Assembly: GCF_002443295.1 (NCBI RefSeq)
Contig: NZ_BAOS01000020.1
Coordinates: 1-53,940, forward strand
DNA: 53,940 nt
DNA from: Candidatus Scalindua japonica
GTDB taxonomy: Bacteria > Planctomycetota > Brocadiia > Brocadiales > Scalinduaceae
Direction: 5' to 3'
The translations under genes were made by a program, and so were the position numbers. Under the pieces are notes generated by a model. That model searched no databases and was not told the DNA's origin. It saw only the letters and a list, made by a program, of their open reading frames with translations. Positions within the stretch are counted from its first letter, which is position 1. Each line of letters begins with the position of its first letter. This document shows, one piece after another, positions 35,049-44,692 of the stretch.

Positions 35049-36251
35049 TCATTTTGTAACATAGTTTGCTGTTTCGTAATTTTCATCGATTGTTACGCCT
35101 TTAGAACCTAATACCTCTTTTGCTTTATCATCATGTATTTCACTATTTTTAGTTGAGACAATATTACTGCCGCTAAGATAGATATGAGGATTTGCAGGAT
35201 TTGCTAACCTTTCTAAAATTGTAATTGTTGTAAAGTTCTTTTTAATCGGCTCTGCAGCTTCTTTTTCCAAATCAGGTTTTATCTCTTTTTCCTCGTTAAA
35301 TGTTATACTTGTCTCTTGAAAAAGTTCTTTACTCTTTTCAATTGATAAAATTTTACTTTTTTGTGAATAGAACAAAAAAAGTACTAAGAATAGTGCAAAT
35401 GCTATTGGTAAAGCGAACTCCCATCTCAAAATAGAAAATTTCCTCTTTCCCTCAAAATCAGCAATAACTTCACTGACTGTTCTGCCAGTAACCGGCCTTT
35501 GCTGATTTCCATATCCGGTAATTAGCGCATTGTCACAGAGGATATTTAAGATTCGTGGGGTACCTTTGGCTTTTTTAATAATCCGATTAATTGCGCCTTT
35601 TGTGAAAACCCAGGCGTCATCTGCACCAACTGTAGCTAATCGGTGCCTGATATATGTTATACTCTCTTGCTGAGTAAGTGGAGATAGTGTGCTTCTGACT
35701 GCAATGCGCTGTTTGAGCTGACGCAGGTTGTTTTGCTCAAGCATATTATCAAACTCAGGTTGCCCGATAAGTAATATCTGAACCAGTTTATCTGTAGACG
35801 TCTCCAGATTAGAAAGCATACGAAGATTTTCCAACGTTTCAAGGGGCATATTTTGTACTTCATCTATTATGATCACAAAATTATGACCTTTTTTGTATTC
35901 CTTTATCAATACCTGATGTAAACAATTTACCATTTCAAAGACTTCATCTGTCTCAAGAGTAATTTCCAGTTCGTCGAAAATAGTCTTAAGAAGGCCCTTG
36001 AAGGAAAGGTTGGCATTAATTATATAGATAGTTTTTAAGCTATTCTGATCAATCTCTTTAATATACGAACGCAGTATGGTTGTTTTCCCTACCCCAACTT
36101 CACCGGTTATTGCCATAAATCCTTTCCTATTTTCTACCGCGTAGAATATTGAGGCTAACGCCTCCTTATGTCCTTCACTTAAGAATAGAAACTCCGGATC
36201 CGGTGTCACATTGAAAGGTTCATTACTGAGTTTGTAAAAGTTCAGGTACAT
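35049..36251 (-). CDS. XrtA/PEP-CTERM-type secretion ATPase (ExeA-like)
   Basis: 400 residues. The start 'YKLSNEPFNVTPDPEFLFLS' and the AAA Walker A 'GEVGVGKTT' (residues 50-57), with Walker B 'FVIIIDEVQNM', define the ExeA-like family used as a marker of exosortase EPS loci. 'LRQLKQRIAVRS' is the sensor region. A single transmembrane helix ('FALPIAFALFLVLFLFYS') follows at about 278-295, and the C-terminal 100 residues are periplasmic and unlike known domains. Role in EPS assembly is unproved; it is thought to couple ATP hydrolysis to envelope export. Confidence 0.9.
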   Translation of the reverse strand: MYLNFYKLSNEPFNVTPDPEFLFLSEGHKEALASIFYAVENRKGFMAITGEVGVGKTTILRSYIKEIDQNSLKTIYIINANLSFKGLLKTIFDELEITLETDEVFEMVNCLHQVLIKEYKKGHNFVIIIDEVQNMPLETLENLRMLSNLETSTDKLVQILLIGQPEFDNMLEQNNLRQLKQRIAVRSTLSPLTQQESITYIRHRLATVGADDAWVFTKGAINRIIKKAKGTPRILNILCDNALITGYGNQQRPVTGRTVSEVIADFEGKRKFSILRWEFALPIAFALFLVLFLFYSQKSKILSIEKSKELFQETSITFNEEKEIKPDLEKEAAEPIKKNFTTITILERLANPANPHIYLSGSNIVSTKNSEIHDDKAKEVLGSKGVTIDENYETANYVTK

Positions 36252-36569
36252 GGTATTAAAGTGAGTAAAGTATAATGAGCTACTTTGTACCTACAGATAT
36301 AAAAAAATCGCAAGTAATTCACTGTATTAGTTCGTTTTAGTCACTTGTACAGCAGGCCTCTGCATGGCCATTAGCTCTGGCTCAACGTTGGTATTCTGGT
36401 GGATGGCTACGCAGCGCAATGAATGTATGCACAGCTCCGCCATCTCAGTTACATCTTAACTGTTCTCCAGGACAAACGCTATTTAGATCCTTCCACTTAC
36501 AAATGGATTTAAACATTTATCCTCTTTTGACGAATGAGCTTGCTATAATTTGCCCTCTTCGTGGTTTTT
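36252..36569. other. gap between ATPase and PCP genes, possible small ORF
   Basis: About 320 bases. A 38-codon minus-strand ORF at 36327-36443 ('MAELCIHSLRCVAIHQNTN' onward) has no RBS or recognised family and may be chance or the tail of a lost gene. AGTGAGTAAAG-type words recall the AGTGACTAAAG sequences beside several repeats. Confidence 0.3.
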
Positions 36570-38063
36570 TTACTTTTTATAATTTATGGATGTTAATACA
36601 GGTAATCCTAATTGTTTCTCTACATTCTCAACCGTCTTTATTGTGTCGTCCAGGTATTCCCGTATGTAGGCAATACCAACACTACCAACAAGGCCCAAAA
36701 GCAAACCCATTGCAAGATTACGTTTTTTTTTAGATTCTATAGGAAAAGCGGGTAAGCTGGCTGGCTGGAGGATAAGTACGTTAGAGATTCTGCTTGAATC
36801 AAGTGCTACAGATATCATAGATTGTTGGTAGCTTTTACGATACTGACTATACTCCTCTTTTGCAATGTCAACTTCTCGCTGCAAAGTCAATAAAACCGCT
36901 TCGTAATTACTTAATTTTTTCAAATTATTTTTTCTCTTTTCCAGAGACTTTTTCAAGAATTGTTTGTTTAAAAGCAATGCCTGGAGCTTTGCCTGTTCCT
37001 GTTCCAATTCAAGCTGTATAGCCTGGTAATTGGCATCAATGCCGGTGGTTAGTTCAGTATTAGTCTCCTGCTCTTTTAAGAGTTCGGCCTCTACAAAACT
37101 GATTTGTGAACGCAGTTCTACCAGTATCCTGGAATCATCTAAATACCTGTTGCCAAGTTCGACCTCCCTGAATTTAAGGTCAATGAGGCGCTGCTTCAAT
37201 GAATCTGCCACAGGGTTCGACTTGCCAGTTACTTTGCTTAGTTCTGTGACCTCTGTACGTTCATCCAGGCTTTTTTCAAGCATGGCAATCCTTCCTTGTG
37301 AGGATATTATAAGGCCATCGGTCTCTTCTATATTCTGCTCCAGCCCACTAATCCTGGCTATACCTTCTTCTTTTTGCACTTCAATCGAGACAATTCCCTG
37401 TTTATCACAGTATTGTCTTAATTGTTTCTCTTTTTCTATCAATAAAGATTTGAACTTGTCAGACTGCTTTCGAAAGAATTTGGGCTGCGCCTCAGCTTTA
37501 TGTATATCAATATGCCTATCGATATAAACGTCTATCAAATTCTCAAGCACGTCCCTGGCAATACGAGGGTCATGTGACTTGAAACTAATGGTAACAATCT
37601 GCTGTTTACCCTTTTCTGGAATGACCGAAAGATTTTCCAGTACCAGCCGCTCTGCCAGTTGGTCTCTCTGCTCCTGAGAATCTAAATCATCGCGCAAGAC
37701 CGGAAGAATCGCTTCCTGCCCGACTAACTCAATAACACGTCCTAGAACATACCCGCTGGTAAGGATCGATATCTCGGCGTTTAAACCTCCTTCTTTAGCA
37801 AAAACTAAATTAGGCGCAAGCGCCGATTCATCCCACGATATATTTTCTCTGCCAGGCTTGATCAATATTTGTGCTTGAGATTCATAAATATCAGTTTCGA
37901 TTGACAATACAATTAAAGTAGCAGTTACACTGGTTAATAAAAATACCAACAAAACTTTCCATTTATTTCGAAAGATAACAAAAAGGAAATTACGCAACAC
38001 AAGCGAATTATCTTTTCCCCCGGTTTCTACCAACTCTAAATCTGCATGTTCTTCCAGTTGCAT
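36570..38063 (-). CDS. Wzz/GumC-type chain-length determinant (PCP)
   Basis: 497-residue inner-membrane protein. The first transmembrane helix is 'WKVLLVFLLTSVTATLIVLSI' (about 35-54). A long periplasmic part has coiled-coil stretches ('LLIEKEKQLRQY', 'AKLQALLLNKQFLKKSLEK'). The Pro-rich 'PASLPAFPIESKKKRN' leads into the second helix ('LAMGLLLGLVGSVGIAYI'). Architecture matches XrtA-type chain-length proteins with no fused kinase; the kinase-like gene lies downstream. AAGGTAA precedes the ATG. Confidence 0.9.
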   Translation of the reverse strand: MQLEEHADLELVETGGKDNSLVLRNFLFVIFRNKWKVLLVFLLTSVTATLIVLSIETDIYESQAQILIKPGRENISWDESALAPNLVFAKEGGLNAEISILTSGYVLGRVIELVGQEAILPVLRDDLDSQEQRDQLAERLVLENLSVIPEKGKQQIVTISFKSHDPRIARDVLENLIDVYIDRHIDIHKAEAQPKFFRKQSDKFKSLLIEKEKQLRQYCDKQGIVSIEVQKEEGIARISGLEQNIEETDGLIISSQGRIAMLEKSLDERTEVTELSKVTGKSNPVADSLKQRLIDLKFREVELGNRYLDDSRILVELRSQISFVEAELLKEQETNTELTTGIDANYQAIQLELEQEQAKLQALLLNKQFLKKSLEKRKNNLKKLSNYEAVLLTLQREVDIAKEEYSQYRKSYQQSMISVALDSSRISNVLILQPASLPAFPIESKKKRNLAMGLLLGLVGSVGIAYIREYLDDTIKTVENVEKQLGLPVLTSINYKK

Positions 38064-38131
38064 AATAGTTACCTTTTCTTTTAAGAAACTACTTTTTGTG
38101 ATTTCATTGTTACGTTCATTTTCACTGTTGA

Positions 38132-38938
38132 TTATCTGAAAGACCCCCCACTATTGGGCCTAAACCCTATAGTATTGGTACTTTTTAGCTTTTGAGTAGT
38201 GTTTGTTGCAGTAAACGATGGGGGCATTAATCCCGTAATGTATTGTGCTACAAAGTCATTCAGCTTGACAATCATTTTACGTGGTACAAATAACATATCG
38301 TTGGGGCCCAGAAAGTATGGATCACTTTCAGGTTTATAAAAAGCGTTTTCTAGATCAAGCAGTGACGCATAACGCTTTTCACCAATGTTTTGTATAAGCA
38401 CGACATTTTTAGGTGCCGCTGTAGTCGTATCAAAACCACCTGCTATCATAATCGCCTCAAGGGCTGTCATATTACCATTAATAGGCAAAACACCTGGAGT
38501 TTTAACCGCACCGCCAATATAGACGCGCTGATCAGCCTGGGAACGAACTATCACAGTAAGAACGGGATCTTTTAAATGTTTCTCATAGAGTTTTGTAAGA
38601 TGTTCGTCCAGCTTTTCAGGTGTAAGACCCGCTACCTGCACTTCATCTATCAACTGAAGCGAAATATTACCATCGTGCCTAACAGTCTGGATTTCATTTA
38701 ATTCAGGCCAAAAGCGGTACTTTACTTCTATAACGTCACCCGGTCCGAGTGTAATCGTGGGACGTTCCAGTGGATGCAACGGGAACTCTGTATGCTCTAA
38801 TTTCGGAATAGTATTCACTCCTAAGCATGAAGCAGTCATTAAACAGATAAGCATAAGACATACTATACTCTTAGCCGCAGATTTGTATTTATGTACTTTC
38901 CCTTGAAAATTTCTATTCATAAATATAACGCTTTCCAT
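38132..38938 (-). CDS. Wza-type polysaccharide export lipoprotein
   Basis: 268 residues (262 if the second ATG at residue 7 is used; a GGAAAG stands before it). The signal peptide ends in a lipobox 'LMTASC', so it is anchored to the outer membrane. 'ITLGPGDVIEVKYRFWPELN' begins the Poly_export domain and 'VYIGGAVKTPGVLPINGNMTALEAIMIAGG' is the SLBB domain. It forms the outer-membrane channel for the polymer. It is the first structural gene of the EPS cluster, immediately downstream of the regulator. Confidence 0.92.
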   Translation of the reverse strand: MESVIFMNRNFQGKVHKYKSAAKSIVCLMLICLMTASCLGVNTIPKLEHTEFPLHPLERPTITLGPGDVIEVKYRFWPELNEIQTVRHDGNISLQLIDEVQVAGLTPEKLDEHLTKLYEKHLKDPVLTVIVRSQADQRVYIGGAVKTPGVLPINGNMTALEAIMIAGGFDTTTAAPKNVVLIQNIGEKRYASLLDLENAFYKPESDPYFLGPNDMLFVPRKMIVKLNDFVAQYITGLMPPSFTATNTTQKLKSTNTIGFRPNSGGSFR

Positions 38939-39024
38939 TAGTTACACAAGTTATTTAATAAAAAACTTTTTACTACCAATTTTCCGGAAGCTATTCTTCG
39001 ATAGAGATAAACTTGTAGAGTATG

Positions 39025-40553
39025 TCAGCACAACATATGTCTCAAAATATTAAAATTTTCTATCTTATTATTGAGACTCGCACGGCTAATACCGAGCTTT
39101 CTGGAAGCTATGGTTTTATTCCAATTTGCATTTTTAAGCTCATTCTCGATTACTTTCCTTTCAACTGTTCTTAAGATGTTTTTGACGGAGCTACGAGTTG
39201 ATTTCCTTCTCTCATGTTTTACTGAAAAAGCATTACTCTTCATATGTGGAGGAAGAAGCGTTGCTTCGATTTTATTATTTATACCAGATAGAATGATTAA
39301 ACGTTCGACCTGATTTTTAAGTTCTCGAATATTACCCGGCCAATTATACGCTTCAAACAATTTTATTACCTCCTCGTCTACCTCCTTTTTTGCCGTATTA
39401 CAGGTATCCGCATTAGTCTCTAAAAAGTGATATAACAATGGTATTATATCGTCCTTCCTCTCTCTGAGAGGAGGCAAAGTAATTGGAATAGCATTAATTC
39501 TATAGAAAAGGTCTTTTCGAAATAATTTTTTTTAACCTGTTCGTGTAATTTTTTGTTTGTTGCAGCTATAATCCTGACATCGACCCTTTGTAATTCAGTG
39601 CCTCCTACCTGGTAATACGTGCCATTTTCCAATATGCGCAAGAGGTTTGACTGGTTTTCTATACTCATATCTCCAATTTCATCGAGGAATAAAGTTCCCC
39701 CATCTGCAATTCGAAACAGACCTTTCTTATCTGATATGGCGCCTGTAAATGCACCCTTTACGTGCCCAAACAACTCTGAACTCAAAAGTGCATTATTAAA
39801 TACTGAACAATTTTGAATAATAAATACTTTGTCCTTGCGGGGGCTATTATAATGTATGGCCGCTGCCAGCAGATCCTTGCCAGTTCCAGTCTCTCCTTCA
39901 ATCAAAACTGTCGTTTCAGACCTCTCTAAAGTTCCCACTAAATCAAAAACCCTGGTCATTGCAGTGCTTTTGAAAATTATATTCTCATACTTTTCAAGAT
40001 AGTGATTTTCCCGCAATTTTTCATTACTCTTATCTAACAGCAATATCTCATTTTGTATTTTAAAATTAACTTTGACAACTTCAACAATTAGTTTTAAAAA
40101 ACTCTTTACATACTCTTCTGCAGAACCATTTAGAGGGACAATACTATCATAATTCCGATTAATTATTGTATCGTCAATCCCGAAGCTTTTTAATTTTATA
40201 TAAATATTTTTATCAAGATTTTTTTTCTTAGACAATTTCAAGCCAGAAACAATTATAGTACCTACAAATTCCTCATCAACCATGATTGGGAAAATTATTG
40301 CATCTAAATCATTATAGCATTTCATAGAGAAACACCCATTGTGTGTGTCAACTTCCTTGAGACATGTACTATAAAATTGACGGCAACTTTCTGCACTTTC
40401 ATTACATGAATGCATTAAATTACAAAAAGAATTTCTCATATGTCTTTTTTCGGATATGCAATTGTTATCTTTATCATAAAACAGTGTTACCATTCCCCAC
40501 CTTTTATAGCCGATATAACAAATTGTTTCGATCACATGAGATTCTAATATCAT
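39025..40553 (-). pseudogene. sigma-54 activator with PocR-like sensor, split by frameshift
   Basis: The N-terminal ORF (39444-40553) has a Cys-rich PocR-like sensor ('CNLMHSCNESAESCRQFYSTC', about 43-63), then an AAA+ domain with Walker A 'EGETGTGKD', the sigma-54-contacting 'GAFTGA' and 'LFLDEIGDM'. The C-terminal ORF (39025-39477) continues with 'LPPLRERKDDIIPLL' and a Fis-type helix-turn-helix ('NKTIASRKLGISRASLNNKI'). The frame breaks at eight T (39526-39533; A8 in sense); nine would give 'KKKLFRKDLFYRINAIPITLP'. A repaired protein would be about 505 residues. It heads the EPS locus, so it is the likely regulator. No convincing -24/-12 promoter was found. Confidence 0.85.
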
Positions 40554-41518
40554 ATTCCAGTCACCATATATTTTTATTTACTGTAAGAAACATAACACTA
40601 AAGTTTGCGTACAATAATACAAACCGTTTGCTTTTGTCAACAAAAAAAATTTAAAAAGAGATTTCAGTTCATTCATTAGTGTACTTATCGACAACATTTA
40701 AGAAAAAAACAGCTAAAAATCTTGCACTCAAAGTGCATAGTTTCTCTTTAGAACATTAAAAAACAATAAAAAAAGAGAGAATCAGAGCTTTCTTTAGGGG
40801 TGCCATACCTTTTGAATCAGCGAAACTAACCCCAATTGTGGCATAAACGCGGAGAGGACCCCCTCTGTTTTCATACTCTGAAAATGATAGACAAGTAGGG
40901 TGCATTCCATGCACCGCTAACAACGTTGGATATGGCAATGGTGTTATATTTTAAACAAATACTTGATTATGCTGACATGTTTCTGGTGCGTAAAACGCAC
41001 CCTACGATTTTCGTTTCCGGATGTAGAATGTTTTTGGTGGGCCCACCCTACAGCGACTTCCTTATAGTCGTTTTCATATTGTTCGTTAAAAATTACACGT
41101 TTTACCTTCCCTATTTATACCTTTTCCACGGACAAATTTATCATACACAAAAAAACAAAAAAAGAATTATAAGGAAACAGGAAGCCAGGAGATTGTTAAC
41201 AACTTTAACGGAATTCTATTAGCAGCATAGCAATAATTGCTAACGCAAATGTTAAAATACAGCGTCATCCGGTCAGGTTTTCATACTCTGAAAATGATAG
41301 ATGACAGATTACCTGAGGAATTGTATACTAGTATACTTTAGAGCAGACGAATAAACTCCATTCCAGAGAAGGATGTAGCCACATGCAATGCCACATATGG
41401 CACTGACAAACTATTAATATACTATAAACAGTATGCATGTTTTATGCGAGCCGTGTTTATGCGCAGGCTCTATATTTTATTAAAAATCTACAACAAACAA
41501 CGCAGGAGGAGATAACTC
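40554..41518. repeat. gene-free stretch with REP-like palindromes and a 25-bp direct repeat
   Basis: Three palindromes: GGTGCA...TGCACC (40899-40915, preceded by TAG), GGTGCG...CGCACC (40985-41001, followed by CTACG) and GGTGGGCCCACC (41036-41047, followed by CTAC). The first is inverted relative to the others, like a BIME. A 25-base direct repeat (GTTTTCATACTCTGAAAATG + ATAGA) is at 40867-40891 and 41277-41301. A 60-codon minus-strand ORF (40756-40938) runs through the repeats and is not credible. Confidence 0.7.
41504..41509 (+). promoter_or_regulatory. ribosome binding site of the PPIase gene
   Basis: AGGAGG nine bases before a TTG codon at 41519. It supports the rare TTG start, as no ATG is near. 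Confidence 0.75.
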
Positions 41519-42490
41519 TTGAAGATTCTGAAATTAAGTCTGGCATTTTTTGTTGTACAACTATTTTATCTGTATCAAATAAACGCTGAAAATTTAAACG
41601 CTGTACGTGTCATAGTAAATGGCGAGATAATAACAGAATTTGATATCAATAAACGAGCTTATGAAGCATTCAGTATTGCCGGACAAACATACTCGAAGTC
41701 AGAACTGGAGTCGAAGAAAACTGAGATAGTCCAGAATGCTATTGATGAATTAATTGACAGGAAAATACTTGTACAGGAAGCGAAGAAGCTTCTGGCCGAA
41801 AAACCTGAACTTTCAGAGAAGGTTGAAAAAAACGTTGATTCATTTGTCAAAGGCGCTGTTGACCAGGTAGGTTCTCTCTACAAATTTTATGAACTTGCTA
41901 ATAAACAGGGAATTAACCCTCTCCAGAAAAGAGCAGAACTAAAGAACGATCTATTAATAGAAGAAATCATGCGTGAGAATGTTTATAGTAAAATAATTGT
42001 TACGCCAAAGAAAATTAAAAACTATTACCGGGACCATGTTGATGAATTTTCAATGAAAGGCAGTATGAGTTTCAGGCATATATTACTGAAATTTTCCAGC
42101 TATAATTCTAAAGAAGAGGGAAAAACTGCTGCTGACAATCTATTAAACAGATTGAAGAGTGGTGAGGATTTTGAGACTCTGGCAAAAAAACATTCACGCG
42201 GACCGCATGCAGACAGAGGTGGCTTGTGGAGTCTTGATGAGGCAAGCGGCTTCAGAAAAGATCTGGTTGCCGCCATTTCTCATTTAAAAGAAGGTGAAAT
42301 AAGCCCGGTAATAAAATCCTCGTTAGGTTACCACATCTTTAAGATAGAAGAGGTTATTGCGGCTCAAACATTGTCCTTCACGAAGGTACAGGATGAAATC
42401 CGCAATACACTTTTTCGAGAAGAATTTATTAAGAAGAAAAAAGCGTATTTAAAGAAATTGAGAAAAAGAGTGGTAATACAAAGATATTAG
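41519..42490 (+). CDS. SurA-like parvulin peptidyl-prolyl isomerase
   Basis: 323 residues with TTG start. A signal peptide ('LSLAFFVVQLFYLYQINA') is followed by a SurA N-terminal chaperone region ('VRVIVNGEIITEFDINKRA', 'IDELIDRKILVQEAKKL'). The parvulin PPIC domain (about 180-275) contains 'FRHILLKF', 'DFETLAKKHSRGPHADRGG' and 'LGYHIFKIEEV'. One parvulin domain only, as in the PrsA/PpiC branch. It acts in the periplasm to fold outer-membrane proteins. Convergent with tyrS. Confidence 0.92.
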   Translation: MKILKLSLAFFVVQLFYLYQINAENLNAVRVIVNGEIITEFDINKRAYEAFSIAGQTYSKSELESKKTEIVQNAIDELIDRKILVQEAKKLLAEKPELSEKVEKNVDSFVKGAVDQVGSLYKFYELANKQGINPLQKRAELKNDLLIEEIMRENVYSKIIVTPKKIKNYYRDHVDEFSMKGSMSFRHILLKFSSYNSKEEGKTAADNLLNRLKSGEDFETLAKKHSRGPHADRGGLWSLDEASGFRKDLVAAISHLKEGEISPVIKSSLGYHIFKIEEVIAAQTLSFTKVQDEIRNTLFREEFIKKKKAYLKKLRKRVVIQRY

Positions 42491-42500
42491 ACACTAATTT

Positions 42501-42517
42501 CCTGCCCGAAAGGCAGG
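42501..42517. terminator. hairpin between convergent genes
   Basis: CCTGCC / GGCAGG stem around CGAAA, 10 bases after the PPIase stop. No T tract follows, so a weak or bidirectional terminator. Similar CCTGCCGG...GACAGG words occur at about 42586-42602 and 44623-44643, so it may equally be a small interspersed repeat. Confidence 0.4.
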
Positions 42518-42637
42518 TCAGGCGGGCACGGATTTACACTTATTAATTTTGGTTTAACACGGAACACTAATTATTTATACGCCCTCCTGCCGGACTGACA
42601 GGAATGTGCACTAAATGAAAATGTTTGACAACCTGGC

Positions 42638-43855
42638 TTATCCGGTCTGTGTTATGACTATTTTCGCAAATCGTCGTTTTCCTACTTTTAATATCATACC
42701 GTCTTGTAAACTTACTTCCTGTGCCGGGTCTGTATACTTTTTATCATCAATGCTGACCCCCCCCTGAGTAATCAATCTTCTCGCTTCTCCGTTAGTAGAC
42801 GCGAAACCATGATCCACCAGTAATTTCACTATCCAGATTTTGTGATTATTGCTTTCATTTGATAGGAGCGTTATCTGTGGAATATCATCCGGAATTTTAT
42901 GTTCTTTAAAAATCCTGTCAAATTCACCTGCAACCTTCTCTGCCACCTCGTTATCGTAATACCGGCTAACAATCGCTTTTCCCAGGACTGTCTTTGCCTG
43001 GCGAGGATGCTCTTTCAGCGTGTTATCGATTGCCTCCATAGTCATGTCTGTTGCCAGCTCAAAATACTTACGCATAAGTTCATCGCTTATTTTCATTGTT
43101 TTACCAAAGATCTCTTTCGGATCTTCATATATACCGATATAATTACCCAGGCTTTTACTCATCTTCTTATTCCCGTCAATTCCCTCCAGTAAGGGGGTAG
43201 TAAGTGCGCTTTGCGGCTGCATATTTGCGTCTCTTTGAAGGTCACGGCCCACAAGCAGACTGAATATCTGATCTGTACCACCGATTTCTACGTCGCTTTT
43301 CACCATTATTGAATCGTATCCCTGCATTAACGGATAAATAAATTCGTGAAGGCTGATAGGGACCCCCGAAGAATATCTCTTTGAAAAATCATCTCTCTCC
43401 ATCATTCTGGCAACCGTCATCTTTGAGGCAAGAGTGATTACATCAGTAAATTGCATCTCTTTAAACCATTCGCTGTTGTAACGGATTTCTGTTTTTTCAA
43501 TATCCAGTATCTTTCCAATCTGATCCAGATATGTTTTCGTGTTATTGGCTATGTCTTCATGGGTAAGTTGGGGCCGGGTTTTATTTACTCCGGATGGATC
43601 ACCAACAATTGCCGTATAATCCCCAATGATCAGTACTGCCGTATGACCAAGCTCCTGGAAATTACGCAGTTTATGGATTGGGACCGCGTTTCCAATATGT
43701 ATGTCCGGTGCGGTGGGGTCGAGTCCCAGTTTAACCCGCAATGGAGTTTGTGTCTCTTGTGATTTTGTAAGTTTTTCAATTACCTCTTCCTCACGGACAA
43801 TTTCTATAACTCCTCGTTTAATAATTTCAAGTTGTTCTTCAACGCTCTTAAACAT
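42638..43855 (-). CDS. tyrS: tyrosyl-tRNA synthetase
   Basis: 405-residue class I synthetase charging tRNA-Tyr. 'LGLDPTAPDIHIGNAV' holds the HIGH-like motif and 'KKMSKSLGNYI' the KMSKS loop. The C-terminal S4-like RNA-binding domain includes 'GEARRLITQGGVSIDDKK'. Length fits the TyrZ-like bacterial subtype. Its ATG overlaps the stop of the upstream CPBP protease gene by eight bases. Confidence 0.96.
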   Translation of the reverse strand: MFKSVEEQLEIIKRGVIEIVREEEVIEKLTKSQETQTPLRVKLGLDPTAPDIHIGNAVPIHKLRNFQELGHTAVLIIGDYTAIVGDPSGVNKTRPQLTHEDIANNTKTYLDQIGKILDIEKTEIRYNSEWFKEMQFTDVITLASKMTVARMMERDDFSKRYSSGVPISLHEFIYPLMQGYDSIMVKSDVEIGGTDQIFSLLVGRDLQRDANMQPQSALTTPLLEGIDGNKKMSKSLGNYIGIYEDPKEIFGKTMKISDELMRKYFELATDMTMEAIDNTLKEHPRQAKTVLGKAIVSRYYDNEVAEKVAGEFDRIFKEHKIPDDIPQITLLSNESNNHKIWIVKLLVDHGFASTNGEARRLITQGGVSIDDKKYTDPAQEVSLQDGMILKVGKRRFAKIVITQTG

Positions 43856-44597
43856 GACTTTTCAAAAAATATTTAAAAGAAATTAAAAAAACCAATGTAG
43901 TAGTATTATGACAAACATGAACGGTTATTGAGGCTACTAACGTCCCGGTTTTTTCATATAAATACGCTAACAAAAGTCCTAAAATAAATATTTGTAAAAA
44001 TACATGGGCATTCCAATGTATTAATGCAAACACAAATCCACTGATAAAGATAGTTTGCCTCTTGTCGTAAATAATCCTTACGGCAGATTGCATGAATCCT
44101 CTAAAAAGAATTTCCTCTACAATCGGTGCGGCGAACATCCCAAAGAAAACCATGAAAGCAAGGACCCCGGAAGAGTCCTCTCTGAGAAGATTATTAATAA
44201 TATTTTGCTGCTCAGGGTCTATACCAAACGCTCTCAAGACAAAATCTACTATAAAGCCAGATGCAAGTATAACAGGAAGAATGATCAGGTAATGTTTCAG
44301 GCCGGTTTTAACATCACTTTTCCAGTCACGAATAGTTAAGCCCAATGATACTACAGGCAAACCATATCCTGTTCGGACAATATTAAAAATATAAAGGCAG
44401 GTTAAAATATTTACTACCAGCGACAAACTGAGAAAAACCGTATTCTGTCCAAATCTCTCTACTAAATCTAATCCGGAAATTTGCTTTACTATATATAAAA
44501 AAACAGGGATCCCCGCAAACATCATAAGTAAATAAAACAGGAAAACCTTAAATATATCCCTTAAACTCCAATGTTTATCACCACGTGAAAGTTCCAA
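43848..44597 (-). CDS. CPBP family intramembrane metalloprotease
   Basis: 249 residues with about six to seven transmembrane helices. Signature motifs: 'PIVEEILFRGFMQS' (E-E-x-x-x-R) and 'FALIHWNAHVFLQIF' with the first metal-binding His, and a further His in 'ASITVHVCHNTTT'. Start is TTG at 44597 in the predicted frame; a later start is possible. Members process prenylated or membrane proteins, or serve in bacteriocin immunity; substrate unknown. Coupled to tyrS by overlap. Confidence 0.87.
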   Translation of the reverse strand: MELSRGDKHWSLRDIFKVFLFYLLMMFAGIPVFLYIVKQISGLDLVERFGQNTVFLSLSLVVNILTCLYIFNIVRTGYGLPVVSLGLTIRDWKSDVKTGLKHYLIILPVILASGFIVDFVLRAFGIDPEQQNIINNLLREDSSGVLAFMVFFGMFAAPIVEEILFRGFMQSAVRIIYDKRQTIFISGFVFALIHWNAHVFLQIFILGLLLAYLYEKTGTLVASITVHVCHNTTTLVFLISFKYFLKSHV

Positions 44598-44692
44598 TTC
44601 AAAAGCGCTTAGAATGCTTACCCGCCTGCCGGTCTGTTTTGACAGGAAATAAAAAAATAAAAAATCTGCTTTTCATCACAACTCTAATCTGG

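Noticed and set aside
38939-39024. Sigma-54 (-24/-12) promoter ahead of the Wza-type gene
   Set aside because: No TGGCAC-N5-TTGC-like sequence was found in the short gap, so the target of the regulator remains unknown.
40756-40938. 60-codon minus-strand ORF
   Set aside because: Runs through REP-like palindromes; no RBS or recognisable domain.
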